Shown: positions 19,112 through 28,270, counted from the first letter of the stretch. The stretch: DNA of 64,000 bases from Parapedobacter defluvii (GCF_014642075.1 NZ_BMIK01000018.1:41422-105421); one strand, 5' to 3'. The notes: a model not told the origin generated them from the letters alone. Numbers and translations are program-made.

Positions 19112-19672
19112 ATGAAAAAGCATTTAATCCCAGCTGCAGTGCTGACGCTCGTCATGCTGGTGTTTTTTACCGTCATCTACCCCGTGGCAGTTTGGGGGAT
19201 TGCACAATTCTCGCCCAATTCGGGCAAGGGCGAAATCATCGAGCACGAAGGGCGTCACCATTATGCCAATATCGGCCAGTCGTTCATCCGCGACGATTAT
19301 TTCTGGTCACGGCCATCCGCCGTTGATTACAACGCCGGCGGATCCGGGGGCAGCAATAAAGGACCGTCAAACGAAGAATATCTGGCCTCGGTCCAAGCGC
19401 GCATCGACACATTTCTGTCGCACAACCCGGGTATGGACAAGTCACAGGTTCCTGTTGACCTTATCACTGCCAGTGGCAGCGGGCTTGATCCGCATATTTC
19501 CATACAGGCAGCGGAAGTGCAGGTAGCCCGGGTGGCCCGTAAGCGCAACCTGCCCGAAGATACCGTTTCGGAATTGGTGGCGTCACAAGCCGAAAAGCCG
19601 CTGCTCGGTATTTTTGGCCCGGCGCGTATCAATGTGCTGAAACTCAACCTGGCTTTGGATGAACTTAGATAA
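19112..19672 (+). CDS. kdpC: KdpC subunit
   Basis: Protein of 186 residues with one N-terminal membrane helix (about 8-30), then a periplasmic domain with family blocks GQSFIRDDYFWSRPSA and SGSGLDPHIS, and a C-terminus ending in LNLALDEL. KdpC stabilises the KdpAB complex. It lies 17 bp after kdpB. Confidence 0.95.
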   Translation: MKKHLIPAAVLTLVMLVFFTVIYPVAVWGIAQFSPNSGKGEIIEHEGRHHYANIGQSFIRDDYFWSRPSAVDYNAGGSGGSNKGPSNEEYLASVQARIDTFLSHNPGMDKSQVPVDLITASGSGLDPHISIQAAEVQVARVARKRNLPEDTVSELVASQAEKPLLGIFGPARINVLKLNLALDELR

Positions 19673-19707
19673 AACTTAGAAACTTATCAGAATAACGACA
19701 TATAAAA

Positions 19708-20793
19708 ATGAACAGAACACTATTGGCTACTTGCCTTGGCCTATCGGCAATGACATTCGTAAATGCACAAACCGATGAAAGCGATCCGCTCACCATCAGC
19801 GGATACGTAGAAACCTATTATGTCTATGACTTTGGTAACCCCGGTGACCACAACCGGCCGGGATTCCTGTATTCATTCAACAAGCACAACGAGGTGAATC
19901 TCAATTTCGGCTTTGTCCAGGCCGCTTACGATAACGGCGCGGTGCGGGGCAAACTTGCGCTCATGGTAGGTACCTATGCCAATGCCAACCTTGCCGCCGA
20001 GCCGGGCGTGCTCAAAAATGTCTACGAAGCCAATGCCGGAGTGAAGATCTCGAAAAGCAAAAACCTGTGGGTCGATGCCGGCATCTTCGCCTCGCACATT
20101 GGTTTCGAAAGCGCTATCGGCGCTAACTGCTGGAACATGACCCGGAGTATCCTGGCAGAGAATTCGCCTTATTTCCTTACGGGTGCCAAGATTTCCTACA
20201 CGAGCGACAACGGCGAGTGGTTCCTCAGCGGGCTGGTCACAAACGGCTGGCAACGCATCCATCGGGTGGACGGGAACAATATGCCCGGTTTTGGCCATCA
20301 GCTCACCTGGACGCCCGACGAAAAGTTAACCCTGAACAGCAGTTCGTTCATCGGGAGCGACGATCCGGACAGCACACGCCGGATGCGGTACTTCCACAAC
20401 CTGTACGGACAATTCCAATTCAACGATCAATGGGGATTGACCGCCGGATTCGATATGGGCATGCAGCAACAGGCAAAAGGCAGCAGTGATTACGATACCT
20501 GGTATTCGCCCGTGCTGATTGCCCGCTATGCACCCACCGGATCGCTTGCTTTCGCGGCACGTGCCGAATATTATATGGATAAAAACCAGGTCATCATTGC
20601 CACGGACACACCTAACGGCTTCCAGACGTTCGGCTATTCGTTGAACATGGACGTCAAGGTGCTGGACAACGTGCTTTGGCGGCTGGAAGGCCGGACATTC
20701 AACAGCCGCGAGGACCGGATATTTACAAACAGAGATGGCCAGGCGGTAACGGATAATTACTTTCTGGGAACCTCGCTGAGCATCAGCTTCTGA
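19708..20793 (+). CDS. Outer-membrane beta-barrel porin, kdp-associated
   Basis: Protein of 361 residues. A signal peptide ends near residue 20 (TFVNAQ), followed by alternating aromatic and polar strands and a final SLSISF, typical of an outer-membrane barrel. It resembles the porin-2/OmpL-like family. Its position 35 bp after kdpC suggests it lets K+ or small solutes cross the outer membrane to feed the pump. A terminator follows at once. Confidence 0.85.
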   Translation: MNRTLLATCLGLSAMTFVNAQTDESDPLTISGYVETYYVYDFGNPGDHNRPGFLYSFNKHNEVNLNFGFVQAAYDNGAVRGKLALMVGTYANANLAAEPGVLKNVYEANAGVKISKSKNLWVDAGIFASHIGFESAIGANCWNMTRSILAENSPYFLTGAKISYTSDNGEWFLSGLVTNGWQRIHRVDGNNMPGFGHQLTWTPDEKLTLNSSSFIGSDDPDSTRRMRYFHNLYGQFQFNDQWGLTAGFDMGMQQQAKGSSDYDTWYSPVLIARYAPTGSLAFAARAEYYMDKNQVIIATDTPNGFQTFGYSLNMDVKVLDNVLWRLEGRTFNSREDRIFTNRDGQAVTDNYFLGTSLSISF

Positions 20794-20802
20794 CCTGGGG
20801 TC

Positions 20803-20840
20803 AATCTCCCCCGGCATCGTGCCGGAGGAGATTTTCTTAT
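20803..20840 (+). terminator. Rho-independent terminator after the porin gene
   Basis: AATCTCC(C)CCGGCA pairs with TGCCGG(A)GGAGATT across a TCG loop, followed by a T-rich tail. The strong stem lies 10 bp after the porin stop, so kdpFABC-porin can end here and the next genes have their own promoter. Confidence 0.85.
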
Positions 20841-20843
20841 ATC

Positions 20844-20851
20844 TATATTTG
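20844..20851 (+). promoter_or_regulatory. -7 element for the glycosyltransferase/kdpD(N)/kinase operon
   Basis: TATATTTG matches TAnnTTTG exactly. It lies between the porin terminator and the ATG at 20872, giving a leader of about 15-20 bases. Confidence 0.6.
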
Positions 20852-20871
20852 TGTTTAGTAAATCGGAAAAG

Positions 20872-22101
20872 ATGAAAATAGCCATTCTGACATTGGGAAC
20901 ACGGGGCGATGTACAACCTTATGCCGTACTTGGCAAGTCCCTGAAAGCACGCGGCCATGAGGTGGTATTGGCCACCGCGAAGAATTTCAGGTCCCTGATC
21001 TTGTCTTACGGACTGGATTTTACTCCCGTTGAAGCCGATTTCCAGGCGCTGCTCGATTCGGAAGAAGGCAGGAAAATCCGGAAAAATCCCTTTCTTGCCC
21101 GCAAACACCTGAAAAGGTTCGTGTATCCGATGTTACGGGATTCGCTGGTCAAGTTTTACGGATTAGCACAGCAATCCGACAAAGTATTGTTCCATGTCAA
21201 AACGATGGCAGATAATTTTGCCGACCAATTCCCCGGCAAGATGATCCGGGCGGATGTCGTTCCGGCAAGTCAGCCCACCGCGGCATTTCCCAACCCGGTT
21301 TTCAGCGCATTGCCATTAGCCGGTTTTTTGAACAGATTCACGTACAGGCTGACCGACCTAGGTTTAAAAATGTGGGCAAAGCCCGTCCGGGAGTTCCGGC
21401 AACGTGCGGGATTACCGGAGCGGTTCAGCAAACCCGCGCTGCCGGCTATTTACGGAATCAGTGAATACCTGTTGAAGAAGCCCGTCGATTTTCCGGAGAA
21501 CAACCATTTTACCGGTTTTTGGATGGATGGTCCCCACTCGGAACTAAGCCAGGAACTCATTGATTTTATTTCCGCCGGTGAGCCCCCGTTGCTGGTCACT
21601 TTCGGAAGCATGCCTTTTGACAGCCGGCTGGACATTGTCGGACTCATCAAGGCACTGCACCTTCGGCTGCGTGTCCGGATTGTGGTGGTAAAAGGCTGGG
21701 GACTTTCGGATGTATCAGCTCTTGAGGGTGACCCTGGCATAAAGGTGGTCGATTCGGCCCCTTACGATAAATTATTCCCGTTGGTTAAAGCAGTGGTGCA
21801 TCACGGCGGTATCGGAACGGTGGCAGCCTGCCTACGCGCCGGAAAACCCTTCTTAACGTGTCCGGTTCTGTATCCGCTCGGCGACCAGTTCTTCTGGGGC
21901 AAGATTGCCTACGAAAAAGGGATAGCCTTATATCCGCTGCCGCTCAAAAAGCTGTCGGCAGATAAGTTCATAAAAAGCATCGAAGAACTTGTCGGAAATG
22001 AAACACTTTATACCCATGCGGAATTATTCGCCTCACAATTATCGAGCGAGGATGGATTAACCAATGCCGCGGAAATTATAGAAAGTGATGGACGAACGTA
22101 A
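20872..22101 (+). CDS. UGT-type (GT1) glycosyltransferase
   Basis: The ATG at 20872 gives MKIAILTLGTRGDVQPY, the N-terminal signature of GT-B sterol/macrolide-type glycosyltransferases, and 409 residues. The C-terminal half has the nucleotide-sugar binding region (VTFGSMPFDS, and VVHHGGIGTVAACLRAGKPFL near 310). It should move a sugar onto a small hydrophobic acceptor in the cytoplasm; the acceptor is unknown. The last 14 bp overlap the kdpD N-terminal gene, so it is the first gene of a sensor operon, an unexpected pairing. Confidence 0.87.
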   Translation: MKIAILTLGTRGDVQPYAVLGKSLKARGHEVVLATAKNFRSLILSYGLDFTPVEADFQALLDSEEGRKIRKNPFLARKHLKRFVYPMLRDSLVKFYGLAQQSDKVLFHVKTMADNFADQFPGKMIRADVVPASQPTAAFPNPVFSALPLAGFLNRFTYRLTDLGLKMWAKPVREFRQRAGLPERFSKPALPAIYGISEYLLKKPVDFPENNHFTGFWMDGPHSELSQELIDFISAGEPPLLVTFGSMPFDSRLDIVGLIKALHLRLRVRIVVVKGWGLSDVSALEGDPGIKVVDSAPYDKLFPLVKAVVHHGGIGTVAACLRAGKPFLTCPVLYPLGDQFFWGKIAYEKGIALYPLPLKKLSADKFIKSIEELVGNETLYTHAELFASQLSSEDGLTNAAEIIESDGRT

Positions 22102-23209
22102 ATCCGCAGCGCATTTCCTCAACCTCATCAAGAAATCAAGGCAAGGGAAATTCAAGATCTACATCGGTATGAGCGCCGGCGTGGGCAAGACCTACCGCAT
22201 GCTGCAGGAAGCTCATACCCTGATGCGTAACGGTATCGATGTAAAAATCGCCTACGTTGAGACGCACAACCGGGCGGAAACGTCGGCATTGGTGGAAGGG
22301 CTGCCCGTTATTCCGCGGCGCCAGCTGTTTTATAAGGGCCGTCAGTTGGAGGAACTTGATGTCCAGGCAGTCCTTAACCTCCGTCCGGAGGTGGTTATCG
22401 TGGACGAATTGGCCCACACCAACATCGAAGGCAGCAAAAACGAAAAACGCTGGCAGGACGTGGTGGAAATCCTGGAGGCGGGCATCAATGTCATCAGCGC
22501 GGTCAATATCCAGCACATCGAAAGCCTGAATGAAGAAGTGAAAGAGATCACCGGCATCGAAGTCAGGGAACGTGTGCCCGATCGGGTCATTGCCATGGCC
22601 GACGAGCTGGTGAATATTGACCTCGCGGCCGATGACCTCATTACCCGTCTGAAGGAAGGGAAAATCTATCGTGCCGACAAAATCCAGGCGGCGCTGGCTA
22701 ATTTTTTCCAAAGCGACCATATTCTCCAGCTTCGGGAACTGGCCCTCAAGGAAGTGGCGGGCCATGTCGTGCGGAAAGTAGACACGCAGGTGCATAAAGG
22801 CACCGCATTGAAGCATGAACGGTTCATGGCCTGCATCGGCAGCGACGCCGGGCGGGCAAAGGCCGTCATCCGCAAAACAGCACGGCTGGCCGGATACTAT
22901 AGCGGGCAATGGTATGTGCTGTATGTACAGACACCGCGGGAACGCATGGATAAAATCGCCTTGGATAAACAGCGGATGCTCATCAATAACTTCAAGCTGG
23001 CCACCCAATTGGGAGGCGAAGTCATACAAGTGCGGCACAAAAGCGTACCGACAGCCATCACCGAACAGGCCATAAAAATGGATATCACGACGGTGTGCAT
23101 CGGCAATCCCCGGATGAGCCTGCTACGAATCATCCTCTCTACAAGCATTTTCAACCATCTGTTAAAAAAAATGGGAGAAACTGACATCGATTTAATCATC
23201 CTGTCATGA
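22088..23209 (+). CDS. kdpD: KdpD N-terminal half: ATP-binding sensor plus Usp domain
   Basis: The ATG at 22088 gives 373 residues. The KdpD sensor domain covers about 20-225, with Walker A GMSAGVGKT (27-35) and the downstream VVIVDELAHTN block. A Usp domain follows (about 245-373, from FMACIGSDAG). There are no membrane segments and no kinase domains. In standard KdpD these two domains are fused to the membrane kinase; here that half is at 8451-9512. The product could join KdpE-kinase signalling in trans, or act through the kinase gene that overlaps it by 4 bp. Confidence 0.92.
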   Translation: MDERKSAAHFLNLIKKSRQGKFKIYIGMSAGVGKTYRMLQEAHTLMRNGIDVKIAYVETHNRAETSALVEGLPVIPRRQLFYKGRQLEELDVQAVLNLRPEVVIVDELAHTNIEGSKNEKRWQDVVEILEAGINVISAVNIQHIESLNEEVKEITGIEVRERVPDRVIAMADELVNIDLAADDLITRLKEGKIYRADKIQAALANFFQSDHILQLRELALKEVAGHVVRKVDTQVHKGTALKHERFMACIGSDAGRAKAVIRKTARLAGYYSGQWYVLYVQTPRERMDKIALDKQRMLINNFKLATQLGGEVIQVRHKSVPTAITEQAIKMDITTVCIGNPRMSLLRIILSTSIFNHLLKKMGETDIDLIILS

Positions 23210-24927
23210 AGACAAAGACAAAACTCACAATAGGCGTAGGGGCGCTTTTCGCCCTAATCATCCTGCTGGCTGCTGTCAGCACCTATTCGGTGAACAGCCT
23301 GAAAGACGACACCAATAATATCCTTATGGCCAACTACAACACATTGGAATATTCCCGGAATATGCTGATGGCATTAGACGAGGTTAATACAGACAAAACC
23401 GCTTTTTCCCGGTTTGAAGCCAATCTAAGGCAGCAGCTTGCCAATGTCACGGAAATGGGCGAACGGGAAGTCACGCAGCGCATCGCAGACCATTTCGAAC
23501 GGCTTAGGGGGAATCCGGGCAATAATGCCGCATATGCCGATGTACGTGCAGATATAGCTGAACTGATGCGGCTCAACATGGATGCCATCGTGCGCAAAAG
23601 CGAAACCGCACGAGAAACGGCGGATTCCGCAACAATATGGATATCGGTCACCGGCGCGGGATGTTTCCTCATCGCGTTCATCCTGCTGGTGAACCTTCCG
23701 GGAAACATCGCCAATCCGATAAGGGAACTCACGGAAAGTATCAAGCAGATTGCCGCGCAGCGCTATGGCGAGCGCGTACATTTTGAGGGGCACAGCGAAT
23801 TCGGGGAACTCGCCCGGTCATTCAATACCATGGCGCAGAAACTGGAAGAATATACTAATAGCAAGTTGGATAAGCTGCTGATGGAAAAGAAACGCATCGA
23901 TACGTTGATTGAAAACATGCACGACCCCGTGATCGGAATAGACGAGCACGGTAAGATACTGTTTGCCAACAGCGAATCCGTGGCCGTAACCGGATTGGAT
24001 AAGCAAGGATTGGTTGGAAACACGATAACGGAACTGGCCATTGAGAATGACCTCCTACGGATATTGGCCAGAAAACCGGCGGGACCTGATAACCGGGAAG
24101 ATGCCAAGCCCATCAAAGTCTTTGCCAATGGGAAAGAAAGTTATTTCGAAAGGGAAACCATCGATATCGACATTGCCCCTACCGGAGAACAGGAAATCCG
24201 GCGAATCGGTTCGGTCATCCTGCTACGGAATATCACCCCGTTCAAAGAACTCGATTCGGCAAAGACCAATTTTATAGCAACTGTGTCCCATGAGCTGAAG
24301 ACACCGATATCTTCGATAAAGATGAGCCTTGACCTGCTGGAGCACCAGACAACCGGGGGGCTCAATGAAGATCAACGACACCTGGTTGAAAGTATTCGGG
24401 ATGACAGCGAACGTTTGCTCCGTATCACCGGCGAACTGGTCGATATGTCGCGTCTCGAGAGCGGCCATATCCAGCTTAACAAGCAGCCGAGCGACCCTGT
24501 GGTAATACTCAATTATACTTTGGGTGCTGTCGGTAACCAAGCTATGCAACGGGGTATTGAACTCGTCACTGAAGTAGATGCGGAACTGCCGATGATCGAC
24601 ATGGATGCGGAGAAGACCGCATGGGTACTCACCAATTTCATGACAAATGCCATCCGTTACTCACCGGATAACGGCCGCGTTGTTATTTCTATTCGGAAAG
24701 GTGAACGAGCCGTTCGATTTTCCGTCAAGGATTTTGGTAAGGGTATCGAACGACGGTATCGCGAACGCATCTTCGACCGTTACTTCCAAGTTCCGGGAAG
24801 CAACAAGTCTGGAACGGGGCTTGGTTTGGCCATCAGTAAGGATTTTATCGAGAATCAGGGCGGCAGAATCGGCGTAGAAAGCGAACCGGGGCTGGGAAGC
24901 ACATTTTTTTTTGAACTGCTGTGTTGA
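23206..24927 (+). CDS. Sensor histidine kinase (HAMP-PAS-HisKA-HATPase)
   Basis: Protein of 573 residues with a membrane helix (about 8-30), a periplasmic four-helix sensor (about 31-145), a second membrane helix (about 146-168), HAMP (about 168-220), PAS (about 232-345), an H-box with His near 362 (ATVSHELKTP), and a HATPase with KSGTGLGLAIS. Its ATG overlaps the kdpD N-half stop (ATGA). No response-regulator gene is adjacent. The NtrC-type regulator at 12532 is its most likely partner. Confidence 0.9.
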   Translation: MKTKTKLTIGVGALFALIILLAAVSTYSVNSLKDDTNNILMANYNTLEYSRNMLMALDEVNTDKTAFSRFEANLRQQLANVTEMGEREVTQRIADHFERLRGNPGNNAAYADVRADIAELMRLNMDAIVRKSETARETADSATIWISVTGAGCFLIAFILLVNLPGNIANPIRELTESIKQIAAQRYGERVHFEGHSEFGELARSFNTMAQKLEEYTNSKLDKLLMEKKRIDTLIENMHDPVIGIDEHGKILFANSESVAVTGLDKQGLVGNTITELAIENDLLRILARKPAGPDNREDAKPIKVFANGKESYFERETIDIDIAPTGEQEIRRIGSVILLRNITPFKELDSAKTNFIATVSHELKTPISSIKMSLDLLEHQTTGGLNEDQRHLVESIRDDSERLLRITGELVDMSRLESGHIQLNKQPSDPVVILNYTLGAVGNQAMQRGIELVTEVDAELPMIDMDAEKTAWVLTNFMTNAIRYSPDNGRVVISIRKGERAVRFSVKDFGKGIERRYRERIFDRYFQVPGSNKSGTGLGLAISKDFIENQGGRIGVESEPGLGSTFFFELLC

Positions 24928-25570
24928 TGTTGCGGGCTACGCGATTCGTACCGGCGTGGATAATGAATGATGCAAATCCTTGGATGGGTGATCAATGCCC
25001 TGATGATGTTGTGTTTAATTAGTGAGTAGTTGTTGAACATATACCATGGAATCAAAAAGACGAATAATTGCCATTTAGTAGAATGTCTACAAACAGATGA
25101 ACACAGCTTTACTTTTGATAACGATAGCTCTGCAAGATGTGCTGATGATGTACTATTCGCAGTACCTCGACAAGCAAATTGCCAATCCCGGGGCACCTCC
25201 GTGAAACAAGTTCACAGCCCATTAGGGACGCTGATGCTGGCTTTATGCTTCATCGCTTCGCTGTTAATATTCTAGGAAATGGAAAAACACGAGGGCAATG
25301 GAGATTTTGGACACGATGCTATGCAGGCAGTACAGAATGGACAATTAACGACTATCCTGCGTTAACATACCGTGCAGAAGTATATGCTCCGGTGGATACC
25401 CGCGCTGGGGGGTGGCAACACAACCATGTTCCACGGGACTTGGTGGTAAAGACGTTCCTGTTTTTCTGCCATTGAAGCGTTACATCTGCTACAAATAAAA
25501 TAGAAAGATATATTCTATGGACAAAAAGATGGGGTCCATGACAGATATAGCTGACCAACCAAATAAATGA
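24928..25570. other. 643-bp gap without a recognisable gene
   Basis: Short frames exist on both strands but none has family-like composition, coupling or a good ribosome site. Codon use and composition differ from the kdp genes. The stretch separates the kdp cargo from the GNAT gene and may be a decayed insertion junction. No inverted terminal repeats were seen. Confidence 0.5.
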
Positions 25571-26161
25571 ATGATGATAGCTGCGACGAGACATGACAAA
25601 CACCTGCTAATCGACATCCTATCCCGTTCTTTCGCGGACAATGGGAGTGTGGATTACGTCATCAGGCAGGGACGCGGGCGCACAAGGCGCATCCGCGCAC
25701 TGATGGATTATTCTATCGAAGTCTGTTTACGTTCCGGAAAAGTACTACTGAACAGTGAGCGCACGGCCTGCGCACTGGTATTGTACCCGCACCGGAAACG
25801 GACAACTTTCGGCTCCATCCGGCTGAATATACAATTGGTGATGTGCGCCATCGGTATTACCGGTATCGGCCGAGTGCTAAGGCGGGAGAGCCGTATCAAC
25901 CGGACACGGCCTATGCAAAAAATGGCCTACCTCTGGTTCATCGGGGTGCCCCCCGACCGGCAGGGGGCTGGTACGGGAAGCAGCCTGCTGCAAGAAATGC
26001 TAGCGGAAGCGGACAGGATGGGGCTACCCGTGTACCTGGAAACCTCAACGGAGCGCAACCTGCCATGGTACGGGCGTTTCGGTTTTGACGAATATGCAAC
26101 ACTGGATCTGGGATATGTGCTGCATTTCATGCGGCGGATGCCGCAAGGTGCGGGAGGGTAG
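25571..26161 (+). CDS. GNAT-family N-acetyltransferase
   Basis: Protein of 196 residues with the acetyl-CoA binding motif A in VPPDRQGAGTGSSLLQEML (about 119-137) and the downstream YLETSTERN...WYGRFGF block common to GNAT enzymes. The substrate is unknown. It abuts the next gene (stop TAG, then ATG), so the two are co-transcribed. Confidence 0.88.
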   Translation: MMIAATRHDKHLLIDILSRSFADNGSVDYVIRQGRGRTRRIRALMDYSIEVCLRSGKVLLNSERTACALVLYPHRKRTTFGSIRLNIQLVMCAIGITGIGRVLRRESRINRTRPMQKMAYLWFIGVPPDRQGAGTGSSLLQEMLAEADRMGLPVYLETSTERNLPWYGRFGFDEYATLDLGYVLHFMRRMPQGAGG

Positions 26162-27091
26162 ATGACGGTGCCGGGTACGGAGATGCACATCGTAACCTTT
26201 ACCTTCATCCTGCTGGAATCCGCCATGTTCTTCCTGCAACTGGCGCTGTACCTGATCCGTCCATCGGACAGACACCGTAGGTGGTACCTGATCTTGCTTT
26301 TCCTGCTCATCCTGTACAACACCACCGGGGGGCTGTTCCCCGACCCGGACATCAACCTGCCCGTCCATGTCCAGAACATCATTGCTTATGGAACAGGATT
26401 CCTCACGGCAGCCTATTTCCCGTATTATTTCTACCGTGCGTTCGGGCTGAAGCTACTGCGCTTCCATGCGCTTTACGGTGTGCCGCTGTTCCTGTTATTG
26501 CCCTACCTGCTATTCTTCGTCATCGGGTACGCCATGCACCAGGATCTGGAATACGCCATCCGGTACGGCGTGGTGGTACCGTTTTTCTATTCCCTCGTAC
26601 TGCTTTGGGCCATCCTGCGGGCTATCCGCGCAGCCTACCGGGAAAACCGGAACGGGAAACGCTACACCGAGGAAATCATGGTGTATATTGCGGTGGCACC
26701 ATGGTCGGCGATGACGCTTATCGCGTATTTCGACCTGGGGCAGCTAACCGAGGCACTGTTCACCAATCTAGGTTTCCTGGCCATCACCGCACTGTTCATC
26801 CTCAAATCCGTCCGCAGGGCAAGGAAAGACTACGAATTACTCATCAACCTACCAACGGATGGCGTGGGCATCGCCATCTTCGAGGAAAACTGCCGGTATT
26901 ATGGCCTCACCAAAACGGAGGTCGGGGTATCACGCTTTCTGTGCCGGGGGCTGCGGAATAAGGAGATAGCCGCCGAACTGTTCATTTCCCCGTTGACGGT
27001 CAAAAAACACGTGGAAAACATCTACCGCAAGACCGGGGCGGGCAGCCGTGCATCGCTCATCCACATCCTCTCCAAACCGCCCATCCATTGA
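26162..27091 (+). CDS. Multi-pass membrane protein with LuxR-type DNA-binding domain
   Basis: Protein of 309 residues. About seven hydrophobic segments fill residues 8-220. A LuxR helix-turn-helix follows at the C-terminus (about 240-305: LTKTEVGVSRFLCRGLRNKEIA, then SPLTVKKHVENIYRKTG). It would be a membrane-tethered transcription regulator. It lies directly upstream of rteC and the tra operon, so control of transfer is a reasonable guess. ATG at 26162 or 26183. Confidence 0.85.
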   Translation: MTVPGTEMHIVTFTFILLESAMFFLQLALYLIRPSDRHRRWYLILLFLLILYNTTGGLFPDPDINLPVHVQNIIAYGTGFLTAAYFPYYFYRAFGLKLLRFHALYGVPLFLLLPYLLFFVIGYAMHQDLEYAIRYGVVVPFFYSLVLLWAILRAIRAAYRENRNGKRYTEEIMVYIAVAPWSAMTLIAYFDLGQLTEALFTNLGFLAITALFILKSVRRARKDYELLINLPTDGVGIAIFEENCRYYGLTKTEVGVSRFLCRGLRNKEIAAELFISPLTVKKHVENIYRKTGAGSRASLIHILSKPPIH

Positions 27092-27294
27092 ACCGCCCCC
27101 ATTTGCTGCGGGATATACGGCAGATGGCCTACGGAAAACCGCCGGACGGCGTATTTACAGGTTTTCCTCACGGGCTTAGCTTTGGCCTCTCCAATAAGGA
27201 GTCACTGCATGGAAGACTATCTACCCAATTTCCCGCATGGCTGATGTTGCCGGATAACCGGCTGGCAGCGGGAAAATCATAAAAATCAGTTCCG

Positions 27295-28170
27295 ATGATG
27301 ACAGAAGAATACAGCAACCGGCTGTACGGACAGATGGAACGGGAACTCGGTGAGCTTAACGCATCCGGGCAGGATACCGCCGTACTGTTGCCCCGTTACC
27401 TCCGTACAGTCCGCAGGGCACTCAAGACGCTGAAAGACCATGTAGAAAAACAACCCTTTGCGACACAGGCAGAGGAAATCCGCTTTTTCAAGTACACCAA
27501 ACCCCGGTTCTACCGATGGCACATCTACCATCTGGAACGTTTCCACATCGAAAGTGGGCTCCCACCGCTGGAGGGCAGAAGCCTGCAACGCTATTACAGC
27601 GAACAACTGGTGTACCTCAAGCAGTTTTTCCGGCAGCACGAGTTCCTCTACCAATACTACCGGCTTGGAGCAACCGAACTGGACGGGCTTTATTTCGTGC
27701 GCGGCGCGGATGTGCAGAGCATCCTACTGCCGGAGATACCGGAAGTGGACCCAGCCTTCTCCACGAGCGGCGACTACCTGTTTGCCAAATTCATGGCACA
27801 CGAAATGCTGAAAGAACGGATCGTCGAGGAGCTATCCACGCTGAAGAAAGGCACCGTCCGGCAACGCGGGTCCATCGCGGGAAAACACAAGGGCGAAATG
27901 CGCTGGACAGGAGACACGATAGACCTTGCGGAACTCGGATACGGGATTTACCTCACACGCAAACTCAACAACGGAACGGCGTCATTGAATGAAATCTTCC
28001 AATGGCTTGAGGAAAACCTGCACGTCACCATCGGCAAACCCGCCAAACGCTTCGCGGAAATCACGGCAAGAAAACGCCTAAGCCAGACCAAGTACACCGA
28101 CGAAATAAAAGATGCCATACAGAATAAAATAGTGCGCAACGACGAGTACCGCCCCGGACAACGGAATTGA
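27295..28170 (+). CDS. rteC: RteC-like regulator of conjugative transfer
   Basis: Protein of 291 residues matching the RteC family in layout: an N-terminal helical part with RTVRRALKTLKDHV and EIRFFKYTKPRFYRWHIYHLE, and a C-terminal winged-helix-like part (DTIDLAELGYGIYLTRKLNNGTAS). In CTnDOT, RteC binds upstream of the excision operon and activates it. Here it lies just upstream of the tra operon. The two kinase/regulator genes rteA/rteB are not present nearby. Confidence 0.88.
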   Translation: MMTEEYSNRLYGQMERELGELNASGQDTAVLLPRYLRTVRRALKTLKDHVEKQPFATQAEEIRFFKYTKPRFYRWHIYHLERFHIESGLPPLEGRSLQRYYSEQLVYLKQFFRQHEFLYQYYRLGATELDGLYFVRGADVQSILLPEIPEVDPAFSTSGDYLFAKFMAHEMLKERIVEELSTLKKGTVRQRGSIAGKHKGEMRWTGDTIDLAELGYGIYLTRKLNNGTASLNEIFQWLEENLHVTIGKPAKRFAEITARKRLSQTKYTDEIKDAIQNKIVRNDEYRPGQRN

Positions 28171-28243
28171 CGGGATATAATCCATCAACCTAAATCTAAC
28201 ACCTAACCTGAACCACCGACGCGCCGGCGGCCTACAGAAAATC

Positions 28244-28270
28244 TTTGGGTACTACCCAAGAGTACCCAAA
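28244..28270. promoter_or_regulatory. Perfect inverted repeat TTTGGGTACT / AGTACCCAAA before the tra operon
   Basis: Ten-base arms flank a seven-base spacer ACCCAAG, which itself repeats part of the arm. It sits about 75 bp before the first tra gene. A related AGTACCCAA core is found upstream of mobA at 1471. A good operator candidate for a tra/mob regulator. Confidence 0.5.

Noticed and set aside
25030..25475. Short frames in the gap after the second kinase gene
   Set aside because: Several overlapping frames of 80-98 residues with no coupling, low-quality composition and no family resemblance.
27088..27282. 64-residue frame after the LuxR-type gene
   Set aside because: It needs a TTG start overlapping the previous stop. 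It has no recognisable fold or family and lacks a ribosome site. It may be leader sequence of rteC instead.
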